From assembly GCA_016712535.1 (NCBI GenBank), contig JADJQW010000002.1, positions 1,488,001-1,552,000 on the forward strand: DNA of 64,000 nt, written 5' to 3'. A model generated the notes under the pieces. That model saw only the letters and a program-made list of their open reading frames with translations. It had not been told where the DNA came from and did no database searches. This document shows positions 17,577 to 25,706 of the stretch, in pieces. The translations under genes and the position numbers were made by a program. This stretch comes from Flavobacteriales bacterium (GTDB lineage: Bacteria > Bacteroidota > Bacteroidia > Flavobacteriales_F > PHOS-HE28). How positions within the stretch are numbered: the stretch's first letter is position 1; each line of letters starts with the position of its first letter.

Positions 17577-19034
17577 TCACAGGCCGAGTCCATAATAGGC
17601 CTTCATTCCGTTGGGATACACGCCCTCCACCAGCACGCCGCCACGCTTGCTCGCCAATGCCTTCTCCACATCGGCCGGTCCGCTCACGGGCTGCTGATCG
17701 ATGCTGGTGATGATGAAGCCCTCCCGGATGCCGCTCGCGCGGAACTTTCCGCCGTTCACCGCCGACACTTTCACGCCGTTCTTCAGCCGCAGCGCACGGA
17801 GCTCCTCGGCAGTAGCCGCGCGCAGCTCAGCCCCCAGCGTCTCCATGGGCGCCTTGCTGGTCTTCATCGCAACAGTGCTGCCCTCGCGGCCGCGCAGGGT
17901 GAGCTCCACCACGCGCTCACCGCCTTCGCGGAGCACGGTCACCGGCACGCGGTCGCCGGGCTTGAATTTCCCCACCTGCTCCTGCAGCTGCGGCACGTTG
18001 TTCACGGCGATGCTGCCCACGCGGGTGATCACGTCGCCTTTCTCCAGGCCTGCATTCGCCGCCGCGCCGCCATCGGTGAGCCCGTTCACGTAAACGCCCC
18101 GGGGCTTATCCATGCGAAGTTCCTGAGCCAGTTGCTGGTCCATGTCGCGGATGCTCACGCCGAGGTACGCGCGCTGCACGCTGCCGTACTCAACGATGTC
18201 GCCCGCCACCTTCTTCACGATGTTCACCGGCACCGCGAAGGAGTAGCCCGTGTACTGGCCGGTGTTGCTCGCGATGGCGGTGTTGATGCCCACCAGTTCG
18301 CCGCTGGCATTCACCAGGGCGCCGCCGCTGTTGCCGGGGTTCACCGCTGCATCGGTCTGGATGAAGCTCTCGATCGGGAAAACGTCCCGGCCGGGATCGT
18401 ACTGCAGCAGGTTGATGTTGCGCGCCTTGGCGCTCACGATGCCGGCGGTGACGGTGCTGGTGAGGTTCATCGGGTTGCCCACGGCCAGCACCCATTCGCC
18501 CACGCGCACCTCATCGCTGTTGCCGTAGCCGAGGGTGGCCAGTCCTTCGCCTTCCACCTTGAGGACGGCGATGTCCGTGCTGGGGTCGCGGCCCACGATG
18601 CGCGCCTCGAATTGGCGACGGTCGTTCAGGTGCACCATGATCTTGTCAGCGCCTTCCACCACGTGGTTGTTGGTCACGATGTAGCCGTCGGCGCTGATGA
18701 TCACGCCCGACCCGGCGCCCTGCTGCTGGCGCTGCTGGCTGGGCGCCCGGTAGCCCCAGAAGAAATCGGCGAAGGGGTCGCGCACGTTCACCGTGGTCTC
18801 GGTGGTGACGTGCACCACGGCGTTCACGCTGCGCTCGGCGGCCTCGGTGAAATCCACCGCAACCACAGGCGTTCCGCTTACCGTTGGGATGCTCACGTAA
18901 GAGACCGGAGCGCCCGGTACCGGCTGGAGCTCGGATTGAAGGGCAGGCGACTCCGCGAAGAAGCGCTGATGGATGGAAAGGGCGATGAACCCGCCGAGGA
19001 TGCCGAATAGGAGAGGACCGATCACACGTTTCAT
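17577..19034 (-). CDS. degP: DegP/HtrA-type periplasmic serine protease
   Basis: 485 residues from the ATG at 19034, which begins a clear membrane anchor/signal (VIGPLLFGILGGFIALSI); an upstream in-frame start at 19085 is less likely. The trypsin-like domain has the full triad: H124 (TNNHVV), D154 (STDIAVL) and S236 (NPGNSGGAL). Two PDZ domains follow (YLGVSIRDMDQQL... and a second from about residue 400). Acts in envelope protein quality control as protease/chaperone. Confidence 0.95.
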   Translation of the reverse strand: MKRVIGPLLFGILGGFIALSIHQRFFAESPALQSELQPVPGAPVSYVSIPTVSGTPVVAVDFTEAAERSVNAVVHVTTETTVNVRDPFADFFWGYRAPSQQRQQQGAGSGVIISADGYIVTNNHVVEGADKIMVHLNDRRQFEARIVGRDPSTDIAVLKVEGEGLATLGYGNSDEVRVGEWVLAVGNPMNLTSTVTAGIVSAKARNINLLQYDPGRDVFPIESFIQTDAAVNPGNSGGALVNASGELVGINTAIASNTGQYTGYSFAVPVNIVKKVAGDIVEYGSVQRAYLGVSIRDMDQQLAQELRMDKPRGVYVNGLTDGGAAANAGLEKGDVITRVGSIAVNNVPQLQEQVGKFKPGDRVPVTVLREGGERVVELTLRGREGSTVAMKTSKAPMETLGAELRAATAEELRALRLKNGVKVSAVNGGKFRASGIREGFIITSIDQQPVSGPADVEKALASKRGGVLVEGVYPNGMKAYYGLGL

Positions 19035-19434
19035 GCTGGTTCTGTTTTGCTGGGCGCGCCGATCAAAGGGCATGCCTGTCACCACGAAGCAACGATCTGT
19101 CAGCGCGGAAGTGACGCGCTGTCGCGTTAAGGTGTGTTGATCGCGGATGCATCAGGACTCCTCCGGTGAGCCGCTCAGCCCTGTATATCGAAGCGGCAAT
19201 CTCGCCGTGTAGAAAGATGCACAGGTCTCCACTGCGCGCTACCCTTGCACCGAGCGAAGGTCCGCCGCCTGGCGGATTCAGTTCTGGTCGGCGGGCCGTC
19301 CACTCCAAGAGCGGGCGGCTCCGCTGTTTCGGGGCGGTGGCGATCGCTGTTCACCATGGTTGATGCGCTATTCGCCCAGTGATCTTGGCGGATCGGTCCG
19401 GGCAGCTACTTTCACCTCGCCAAACCGCAGCACC
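19035..19434. other. 400-base intergenic stretch between degP and a surface-protein gene
   Basis: No convincing gene is seen. It must contain divergent promoters; the one for the downstream gene is annotated separately at 19385-19414. Short reading frames here have no family features. Confidence 0.5.
19385..19414 (+). promoter_or_regulatory. Promoter of the choice-of-anchor L gene
   Basis: TTG at 19385-19387, a 19-base spacer, then TACTTTCA at 19407-19414, 20 bases before the ATG. Same geometry as the promoter at 5300-5329. Confidence 0.5.
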
Positions 19435-20433
19435 ATGAAGAAGCTCTACGCGCTCGCATTCGCAACGCTCGCCGGATCCGCCAACGCACAGCTCACCGTC
19501 AACGACAGCCTGAGCCTATCCGATGTGGCGCAATTGCTCGAAGGACTGAATGTCTCCATCCAGAACGTGACGGTGAATTGCGCGGGCAGTGCCATGGGGC
19601 AGTTCAGCGGAGCCTCGGAGATGGAGATCGAAGAGGGCCTGGTGCTCACCACGGGATCCGCGTCCTTGGTGGCCGGGCCGGTCGGCAACTTCGCTTCCGA
19701 TTACCCCAGCACCCCGGGCGATCCCGATCTGACCGCAGCGGTGGGCGGCATGCCCACCTACGATGCCTGCGTGCTCGAGTTCGACTGCATCCCTACGGGC
19801 GATACGCTGCTCTTCAACTTCAGCTTCGGCAGCGAGGAGTACCCCGAGTTCGTGGGCAGTGCATTCAATGATGTGTTCGCCATCTGGCTCACCGGTCCTG
19901 GCTTCCCCACGCCCACCAATGTCGCGGCGCTGCCCGACGGCACACCGGTGGCGATCAACAACGTGAACGAAGGCCTGAACAGCTCCTACTTCGTGAATAA
20001 TGAGGCCGGCGCCGGACAGTATGTGACCTACGACGGCTTCACCACGAACCTCACCGTCTTCGCCGAGGTCTCGCCCGATGATGTCTACCACTTCAAGGTG
20101 GCCATCGCCGACGTGAGCGACATGGCCTTCGACAGCGGCGTCTTCCTCGAGGCCTTCAGCTTCCGCAGCAACGATATCAGCACGCGCGTACCGGAGGTGA
20201 ACGCCGCAGCGATGCGCGTGATCGCCGGAGCCGAGGGCATCACCGTGCTGGCGCCTACCGACGCGATCGGTGCGGAACTGCGCGTGCTCGATGCCAGCGG
20301 ACGCCTCGTGCTGCGAGAGCGGATCAGTGGCGAGCGCACCGTCGTCGGCACCAACGCGCTCGGCAAGGGCGTGTACGTGGCGCACGCCGTCGGCATCGCG
20401 GGCCTGCACCCCGTGCGCTTCGTGAAGGAGTGA
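19435..20433 (+). CDS. Secreted choice-of-anchor L domain protein with T9SS-like tail
   Basis: 332 residues from the ATG at 19435. A signal peptide (KKLYALAFATLAGSANAQ) is followed by a choice-of-anchor L domain: LVLTTGSASLVAGP, FNFSFGSEEYPEFVGSAFND and VFAIWLTGPG are the recognisable blocks. The C-terminus has a beta-sandwich sorting-domain pattern (LRVLDASGRLVLRERI... GVYVAHAV... VRFVKE), consistent with export by the type IX secretion system and surface anchoring. Molecular role unknown. Confidence 0.85.
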   Translation: MKKLYALAFATLAGSANAQLTVNDSLSLSDVAQLLEGLNVSIQNVTVNCAGSAMGQFSGASEMEIEEGLVLTTGSASLVAGPVGNFASDYPSTPGDPDLTAAVGGMPTYDACVLEFDCIPTGDTLLFNFSFGSEEYPEFVGSAFNDVFAIWLTGPGFPTPTNVAALPDGTPVAINNVNEGLNSSYFVNNEAGAGQYVTYDGFTTNLTVFAEVSPDDVYHFKVAIADVSDMAFDSGVFLEAFSFRSNDISTRVPEVNAAAMRVIAGAEGITVLAPTDAIGAELRVLDASGRLVLRERISGERTVVGTNALGKGVYVAHAVGIAGLHPVRFVKE

Positions 20434-20504
20434 GCCGCCAAGTGCAATGGCGCGATGCTGTGCGCGGTTCTTGATGGTGCAACGCGCATATTTCGATCAT
20501 CCGG

Positions 20505-20912
20505 ATGCGGCAGCTCCTCTTCTCCTTTCTCACCCTCATCGCCCTGGCCGGACAGGCCCAGCGCATCGAGAACGCCTCGCGCAGCACCACCGGCTACATC
20601 AATGCCGATGGCCGGATCGAGAACGCCTCGCGCAGCACCGTGGGCTACATCAACAAGGACGGACGCATCGAGAACGCCTCGCGCAGCACCATCGGCTACA
20701 TCAACGACGATGGCCGGATCGAGAACAGCAGCCGCAGCACCGTGGGCTATGTGAACGACGATGGGCGCGTGGAGAACAGCAGCCGGAGCACCATCGGGTA
20801 CGTGAACGAGGATGGCCGCGTGGAGAATGCATCGCGCAGCACCATCGGCTACGCCGCCGGCATCCCGAAGGAGTGGGCCGCTGTCCGCTACTTCTTCTTC
20901 ACCTTCGAATAA
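20505..20912 (+). CDS. Secreted protein made of six 17-residue repeats
   Basis: 135 residues: a 19-residue signal peptide (MRQLLFSFLTLIALAGQAQ), then six tandem copies (residues 20-121) of a 17-residue unit with consensus RIENASRSTxGYINxDG, then a short aromatic tail ending in YFFFTFE. Each unit alternates charged and small residues as expected for a beta turn-strand repeat; similar small secreted proteins in Flavobacteriales have been called 5-fold beta-flower proteins, which is my best comparison but uncertain. It lies 71 bases after the choice-of-anchor L gene and may share its transcript. Confidence 0.75.
   Translation: MRQLLFSFLTLIALAGQAQRIENASRSTTGYINADGRIENASRSTVGYINKDGRIENASRSTIGYINDDGRIENSSRSTVGYVNDDGRVENSSRSTIGYVNEDGRVENASRSTIGYAAGIPKEWAAVRYFFFTFE
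20562..20867 (+). repeat. Six tandem 51-bp units inside the repeat protein gene
   Basis: Each 51-bp unit encodes 17 residues. Units 1-3 are nearly identical at DNA level; unit 6 diverges at its end (GYAAGIP). Confidence 0.85.
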
Positions 20913-20918
20913 CGGGCC

Positions 20919-21401
20919 TCAGCCGGCCTTCAGCGCCGTCAGCCGTGCATCGAAGCTCTCTTCTGATACCGGCGCATGCACGCGTTGGAACAGCTCCACG
21001 TATCCTTCGTTGTGCGAGGCCACCTTGCCCGTGCGCAGGTCGAAATGGATGAAGCTCATCCAGCAGAAACTCTTCAGTGCCTTGCGGCCTTCGTCCCACA
21101 TGCGCATCTCCACTTGCACGTGCTTGGGCGACCAGCTGATCAACTGCGTCTCGATGAGCACCTTCTCCATGGTGATGGCCGGGCGCAGGTAGGCGATCTG
21201 GCTCGTGCTCACCACCCAGCACAGCCCCGTCTCGCGCGCGATCTTGTAGATATCAAGACCGTAATGCTCCAGCAGATGGTCCTCGCGCGCATTGAGGAAG
21301 TAGTCCGTGTAGCGCCCGTTGTTCAAGTGGTTGAAGGGGTCGCAGTCCTGGAAGCGGATGGTGAGGATGCTGCCGGGGATGGGGGAGTAGTCGAGGGCCA
21401 T
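20919..21401 (-). CDS. Acyl-CoA thioesterase, hotdog (4HBT) family
   Basis: 160 residues. The motif FQDCDPFNHLNNGRYTDYF is the 4HBT active-site block (D-x-N/H-x-H-x-N pattern) followed by the long hotdog helix (NAREDHLLEHYGLDIY). Strands with IAYLRPAITMEKVLIETQL complete the fold. Likely hydrolyses acyl-CoA; substrate unknown. It ends seven bases from the convergent repeat-protein gene. Confidence 0.88.
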   Translation of the reverse strand: MALDYSPIPGSILTIRFQDCDPFNHLNNGRYTDYFLNAREDHLLEHYGLDIYKIARETGLCWVVSTSQIAYLRPAITMEKVLIETQLISWSPKHVQVEMRMWDEGRKALKSFCWMSFIHFDLRTGKVASHNEGYVELFQRVHAPVSEESFDARLTALKAG

Positions 21402-21440
21402 GGAGCGAAGGTGCGAAGCCTTGCGTGATCCTTGCTCACT

Positions 21441-21790
21441 TCAATCGCCCGCATCGATAGCCCATGGCGCAAGCGACTTCCGTTGGTACAGGAAATTGAT
21501 GCCGGTGCTCGTGGCCACGAAGCACACCCCGATGAATAGGCCGTGCATCAAGCCGACGCTCCAGGTGAGCTTCGCTGGGTCCTCGGTGTGCCAGAGCATG
21601 GCCAGGCCCAGTCCCATCACGAAAGTGAGCGCCAGGGTGCTGCCGAAGATCATGCCCATGTTGGCGCCTTTCTTCAATTCCTCTTCCGAGAAGCCCAGTT
21701 CCTTCATCCAGTGCTTGCCGAAGAGGAATCTGTACCACACGAAGCCCAGAAGGCGGCTACCGTCGCGATGATCACGGCGAAGAAGTTCAC
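21441..21790 (-). pseudogene. DUF1761 family membrane protein, frame broken near 21761
   Basis: Downstream of about 21761 the minus strand reads GFVWYRFLFGKHWMKELGF, then further helices ending in APWAIDAGD, which is the DUF1761 pattern. The expected N-terminus (fMet-NFFAVIIATVAAF from a GTG at 21790) is present but in another frame. Restoring one C near 21761 would join them as AAF-LLGFVWY, giving about 116 residues, a normal DUF1761 length. Function of the family is unknown. Sequencing error and true mutation cannot be distinguished here. Confidence 0.7.
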
Positions 21791-22091
21791 GTTGTTGAAT
21801 TCCGTGGTGATGGGTTTGGTGGAACGGACCTAGGGAATGGCGGCCATAGACCGCATTCGATGCACAAGGTTCTTGCGGCACGGTGGGCTCGTACGCGCAG
21901 ACGGGCCTGTGGAGCGCATCGGATGCTTGCGGAAGCTCCGTAGCAGTGCCGCGGGTCCCGACTGGCGCGTTTGCGCTTCGCTGAACCTTTCGGCCCTGAC
22001 GGTCGCGCTGCTCAGCGATCCCAAGCCGTTCCTCAATTCGGGCCATGCGCGCAAAGGACCGCGGATCACATTTGGCGCAAACGAATCCCGC

Positions 22092-23111
22092 ATGCAGCAA
22101 GTCAGCACAAGCATGAACGAAGCCGATCACCTGCATGCCGTGAGCAGGCAGTTATTCAGCAAGGTCCTCTCAGGGCTCTTCATCCTGGTGCTCGCAGCGC
22201 CGATGCACGCGCAGAATTCCTATTCGTTCGAGCAGTCCATCGCGCCGTACACGGAACTCCCCGGCGGCATCGTCTGCGATCACGGCATGTCCGAGTTCCA
22301 CTTCGTGCACGAGCTCGATGGCGAGACGCTCTGGTTCTACGATGTGCCGTTCCCCATGGGCGGCTTGAAGACCATCATCATCGGCAGCAAGGGATACCTG
22401 CGCGTGGACAACGACAGCTCGGCCATCTTCTTCGATGCGCTCACCACGGACCTGCTCGCCATCGATGGCACATCGGATGTGCGCTACGAGATCACGGGCA
22501 GCGCCGGAGAACGGGTGCTGAAGGCCCAATGGCGCAACTGGCGGCTGGAGGACGGGCCGCCGGACAATTTCGCGAACTGCCAGATCTGGTATTACCAGGC
22601 CACCGGCGTGATCGAGATGCGCTACGGGCCCAACTCCGGCAGCGACCTGGTCTATGATGGCACCGATGGCCCGAACTGCGGGATCTTCTACGGGCCCGAC
22701 GATTTCCTCTCCATCTACGAGAAGCTCTGGCTCACGGAGGACGCCCTGGCGCCCACGCTCGACTCGCTCCCGATCATCAACTGGAGCACGCTCTTCAACC
22801 TGCCGGCGCCGAACACGGTGTACCGATTCACGCCGCGCTTCACCCTCACAGGCGTCGAGCCGATCGCCGATGCACCGGCCTTCGATGCCCGCTACGATGC
22901 TGCCGCGCACGAGCTGGTCGTGCGATGCGAACAGGGGAGCGCCGTGCAACGATTGAGGCTCACCGATGCCCTGGGCCGCCGCATCGGCGAATGGACGCTT
23001 GGTGCCGCGGAGAAGCGCATTCCGTTGCCGGGCCTGAGGGCCGGTGTCTATCTGCTCAGCGCGCAAGGCGATCGCGGATCGGCATTGGCACTGCGGTTCG
23101 TGGTGCGCTGA
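22092..23111 (+). CDS. Secreted surface protein with T9SS-like sorting tail
   Basis: 339 residues if started at the ATG at 22092 (another ATG at 22113 is equally plausible). The signal peptide is internal to the first 40 residues (SGLFILVLAAPMHAQ). The body is a beta-rich domain (GLKTIIIGSKGYLRVDND; NCQIWYYQATGVIEMRYGPN) reminiscent of proteins found beside choice-of-anchor families. The tail (VQRLRLTDALGRRIGEWTL... GVYLLSAQ... LRFVVR) has the T9SS type A sorting pattern. No enzyme motif is visible. Confidence 0.8.
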   Translation: MQQVSTSMNEADHLHAVSRQLFSKVLSGLFILVLAAPMHAQNSYSFEQSIAPYTELPGGIVCDHGMSEFHFVHELDGETLWFYDVPFPMGGLKTIIIGSKGYLRVDNDSSAIFFDALTTDLLAIDGTSDVRYEITGSAGERVLKAQWRNWRLEDGPPDNFANCQIWYYQATGVIEMRYGPNSGSDLVYDGTDGPNCGIFYGPDDFLSIYEKLWLTEDALAPTLDSLPIINWSTLFNLPAPNTVYRFTPRFTLTGVEPIADAPAFDARYDAAAHELVVRCEQGSAVQRLRLTDALGRRIGEWTLGAAEKRIPLPGLRAGVYLLSAQGDRGSALALRFVVR

Positions 23112-23591
23112 AGGATTCATGGTTCTGGCTTTCGGCCGTGCGGGTGCCGGTGAACTCCGGAGCTTGCTCACGCTTGCGCAGGATCTTTTCTGGTCCGTAC
23201 GATATCACGGAAGGCCTTCATTCCACGCGATCAGCTCAACCTCTGCAAGGCTGCGCAGCAGCATGCGCTTCCTGCCCATCAAGGCAATCGACTGCCTCCC
23301 AGCTATAGCGCTGATCTGGAGAGCGCGCATGAAGATGATCTGGAGGCCTGAAAGCACGGTGCCAGATGACCGGAGGCCCTGCTGTGGTTCAGTTGCCATG
23401 GGCACGGATAGTGCTCAGGTGTGATGACCCGGTTCGATCATGCGCTGAATCAGGGGTGGCGCTCAAACCGTCAATCGGAAGCGCTTGGTTCCGTGCGCCA
23501 CGATGTGACGAACCGCGCGCCTCCTCCGCAATATGGGCGTGCCTGTGCTGTTCTATGCCCCGACCACCGCGACACATACAAACAAACACAC
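23112..23591. other. 480-base intergenic stretch
   Basis: Short frames on both strands have no signal peptide, family motif or sensible start. I see no gene here. Confidence 0.5.
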
Positions 23592-24236
23592 ATGCGTACG
23601 CATATCATCATCATGGCATCGGTCCTATTGCTCTCGGCATGCCGGAAGGAGGAAGACTGCCCGACCAGTCCAGCAGGGCCAGATGCGACGGTTTACCCGA
23701 CAGCGGAATTCGCCCCCTTCACCCCGGGAAGCTGGTGGGTGTACACCGGCGTGAACATCGATCCGGTGAGCGGTGTGGAAACGCCCAACAGCATTCGCGA
23801 CAGCATCTACGTGCAGCAGGACAGCGTGATCGGCGGCCACGCTTACGCCTGGCTCCGGGGCGAGCGCTTCGGATCGCTGGCCTTCTCACGCTTCGTACGC
23901 GTCGACGGTCCACGACTGGTCTCGGAGAACGGCACACCCTGGATGGATGTCACCGCTGTGAGCGATACCATTCTCGTCTCGCCCGGTGGAGGCTCCATTG
24001 ATTCCATCGCCACCGTGCTCGCCGCGCAGGACCTTGACCTTAACACGCCCATCGGCCCGCTCACCAGCGAGCATGTGCGCGATCTGGTGTTCTACCTGCA
24101 GGCCGGTTTCATCAATCCCTCGCATGAGCTGGAGCATTACGTGAGGCATATTGGCATTGGAGCCTACAAATCGTTCTATGCGGGCAGTGGGATCGCGGTG
24201 GAGATGCGATTGACCAGCTTCCATCTGGAACAATAG
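23592..24236 (+). CDS. Lipoprotein of unknown function
   Basis: 214 residues from the ATG at 23592, which begins a lipoprotein signal (IIIMASVLLLSAC) with cysteine 17 as the lipidation site. The mature part starts RKEEDC, then a beta-rich body with FTPGSWWVYTGVNID, a pattern common in Bacteroidota lipoproteins where it reads as 'plain text' surface domain. No catalytic motif. Longer reading frames from 23421 only extend into non-coding sequence. Confidence 0.8.
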   Translation: MRTHIIIMASVLLLSACRKEEDCPTSPAGPDATVYPTAEFAPFTPGSWWVYTGVNIDPVSGVETPNSIRDSIYVQQDSVIGGHAYAWLRGERFGSLAFSRFVRVDGPRLVSENGTPWMDVTAVSDTILVSPGGGSIDSIATVLAAQDLDLNTPIGPLTSEHVRDLVFYLQAGFINPSHELEHYVRHIGIGAYKSFYAGSGIAVEMRLTSFHLEQ

Positions 24237-24690
24237 CGCAGCAGCGATACAATGCTCCCATAACGCTCACTCGATCAGCACACCAGGTCCATGCGACCTG
24301 ACGAAGGATCCTGCCTGCGCCATCCGCTGTTCCGCGCACCGGATTTCAACCCCGGCCGGGACTTCACTGCAGGTGCGCATCGGCCGGCCGCCGCAGGTTC
24401 CGCCTCGCTGTCGCGCAACCTGCGGCACGGCGAGACTCATGCGAAGGCAGGCGTTGCCTACCTTCGGCGAAGACCCTGCGTTGATGAAGAAGAGCTGCGC
24501 GACCATGACGGTGCACGAACCGGCTGCGCAGGATGTGGACACGAGTACATCCGCAGGTGTGTGATGACGCAACACAACCCAAAGGCGCTCACCAGCGCGC
24601 AGGCCCTGAAGGGGCCGCATGTGACAGCCACGGGCAACGCCCCGTGGCTGGACCCCGACGCGATTATCCAGCCCTGAAGGGGCGCGAGCC
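24237..24690. other. Intergenic region upstream of the RAYT gene
   Basis: Holds a half-copy of the dispersed element (24421-24480) and two CCCTGAAGGGGC palindromes (about 24602-24620 and 24671-24684) plus a CCACGGG/CCCGTGG inverted repeat at about 24630-24650. These resemble the palindromes downstream of the transposase. No gene is supported. Confidence 0.55.
24421..24480 (+). repeat. Dispersed element, right half only (copy F)
   Basis: Contains GGCGAGACTCATGCG followed by CTACCTTCGGCGAAGACC, the same right-end blocks found at 33.95, 52.70 and 54.02 kb. Lies about 210 bases upstream of the RAYT start codon. Confidence 0.6.
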
Positions 24691-25143
24691 ATGCCGCAAT
24701 CCCTCGCCCGCATCCTCGTGCATCTGGTGTTCTCCACCAAGAACCGGGAGCCCTTGCTCGCTGATGCGCATCGCGACGAACTGCGCGCATACATCGGGGG
24801 CATCATCGCGAACCACAAAGGCACCTTGTTGAAGGCCGGGTCGGTTTCGGATCACATCCACTTGCTCGTCGCGCACCCCCGCACCTGCTCGCCTGCGGAT
24901 CTGGTGCAGGAGGTCAAGACCGGGTCGTCCAAATGGTTGAAGACGAAGTCGCCGTCATTGGCTCAGTTCCATTGGCAGAACGGCTACGGCATCTTTTCCA
25001 TCAGTCCGTCGCATAGGCCAGCCCTTGAGAAATACATCGCCGATCAGGCGGAGCACCACCGTAAGGTGACGTTTCAGGATGAATACAGGAAGTTCCTGCA
25101 AGAGCACGACCTTGAATACGACGAACGCTATGTATGGGATTGA
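24691..25143 (+). CDS. REP-associated tyrosine transposase (RAYT, IS200-like Y1 family)
   Basis: 150 residues. HUH motif H55-I-H57 (VSDHIHLLV), catalytic tyrosine Y115 (ALEKYIADQAEHH), and the family block WQNGYGIFSIS. Length fits TnpA_Y1 proteins. These single-strand-specific enzymes cut and move short hairpins; chromosomal RAYTs are thought to generate and spread REP/BIME palindromes. The flanks here are packed with palindromes, as expected for a REP-RAYT locus. It does not appear to be part of a full IS with tnpB. Confidence 0.93.
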   Translation: MPQSLARILVHLVFSTKNREPLLADAHRDELRAYIGGIIANHKGTLLKAGSVSDHIHLLVAHPRTCSPADLVQEVKTGSSKWLKTKSPSLAQFHWQNGYGIFSISPSHRPALEKYIADQAEHHRKVTFQDEYRKFLQEHDLEYDERYVWD

Positions 25144-25706
25144 ACGGCATTTCGCCCTTTCAGGGCTTGTGCGGGGCCGTTGGCCCGTGCCCAGGGCGTT
25201 GCCCCGGGCTATCGCATGGCGCCCCGTTGGGGCGCCGCGCCGCTACGTCACGATCCACGCCCCCGAAGTGCCCAAGGCGTTGCCCCGGGCTATCGCATTG
25301 CGCCCCGTTGGGGCGCACACCCTTGGCTCATTGCCCCAACGGGGCAACATGGGTTAGCCCGGTGCATCGCACCGGGCTAACCCATCCCCATCGTTGGTTA
25401 AGCCCCGAAGGGGCGCAACCCGATCACGGCCCCGAAGCATGAGCACCCAGGCAAGATTGGCATTTCGCCCTTTCAGGGCTTGTGCGGGGCCGTTGGCCCG
25501 TGCCCAGGGCGTTGCCCCGGGCTATCGCATGGCGCCCCTTTGGGGCGCCGCGCTGCCACGTCACGATCCACGCCCCTGAAGCATAAGCACCCACGCAAGC
25601 TTCACGCTGCGTGGGCGCAAATAAGGTCTTGGTATTCGACGCGCAGGTGCTAGTCAACCGGGCCGCGTGCCGATGAATTGCACACCTTTCGGCCAATCCC
25701 ACCGCC
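25144..25706. repeat. REP-like palindrome field downstream of the RAYT
   Basis: A run of palindromes with the cores GCCCCGTTGGGGC, CCCGGG-containing GTTGCCCCGGGCTATCGCA, and AGCCCGGTGCATCGCACCGGGCT. Two long direct repeats of about 123 bp, 25146-25268 and 25459-25581, are almost identical (a few substitutions). A partial third copy of the centre lies at about 25271-25320. No gene is supported in the stretch. Confidence 0.8.

Noticed and set aside
24691..25143. Complete IS200/IS605 element.
   Set aside because: No tnpB and no defined left/right element ends; palindromes on both sides fit a chromosomal RAYT better.
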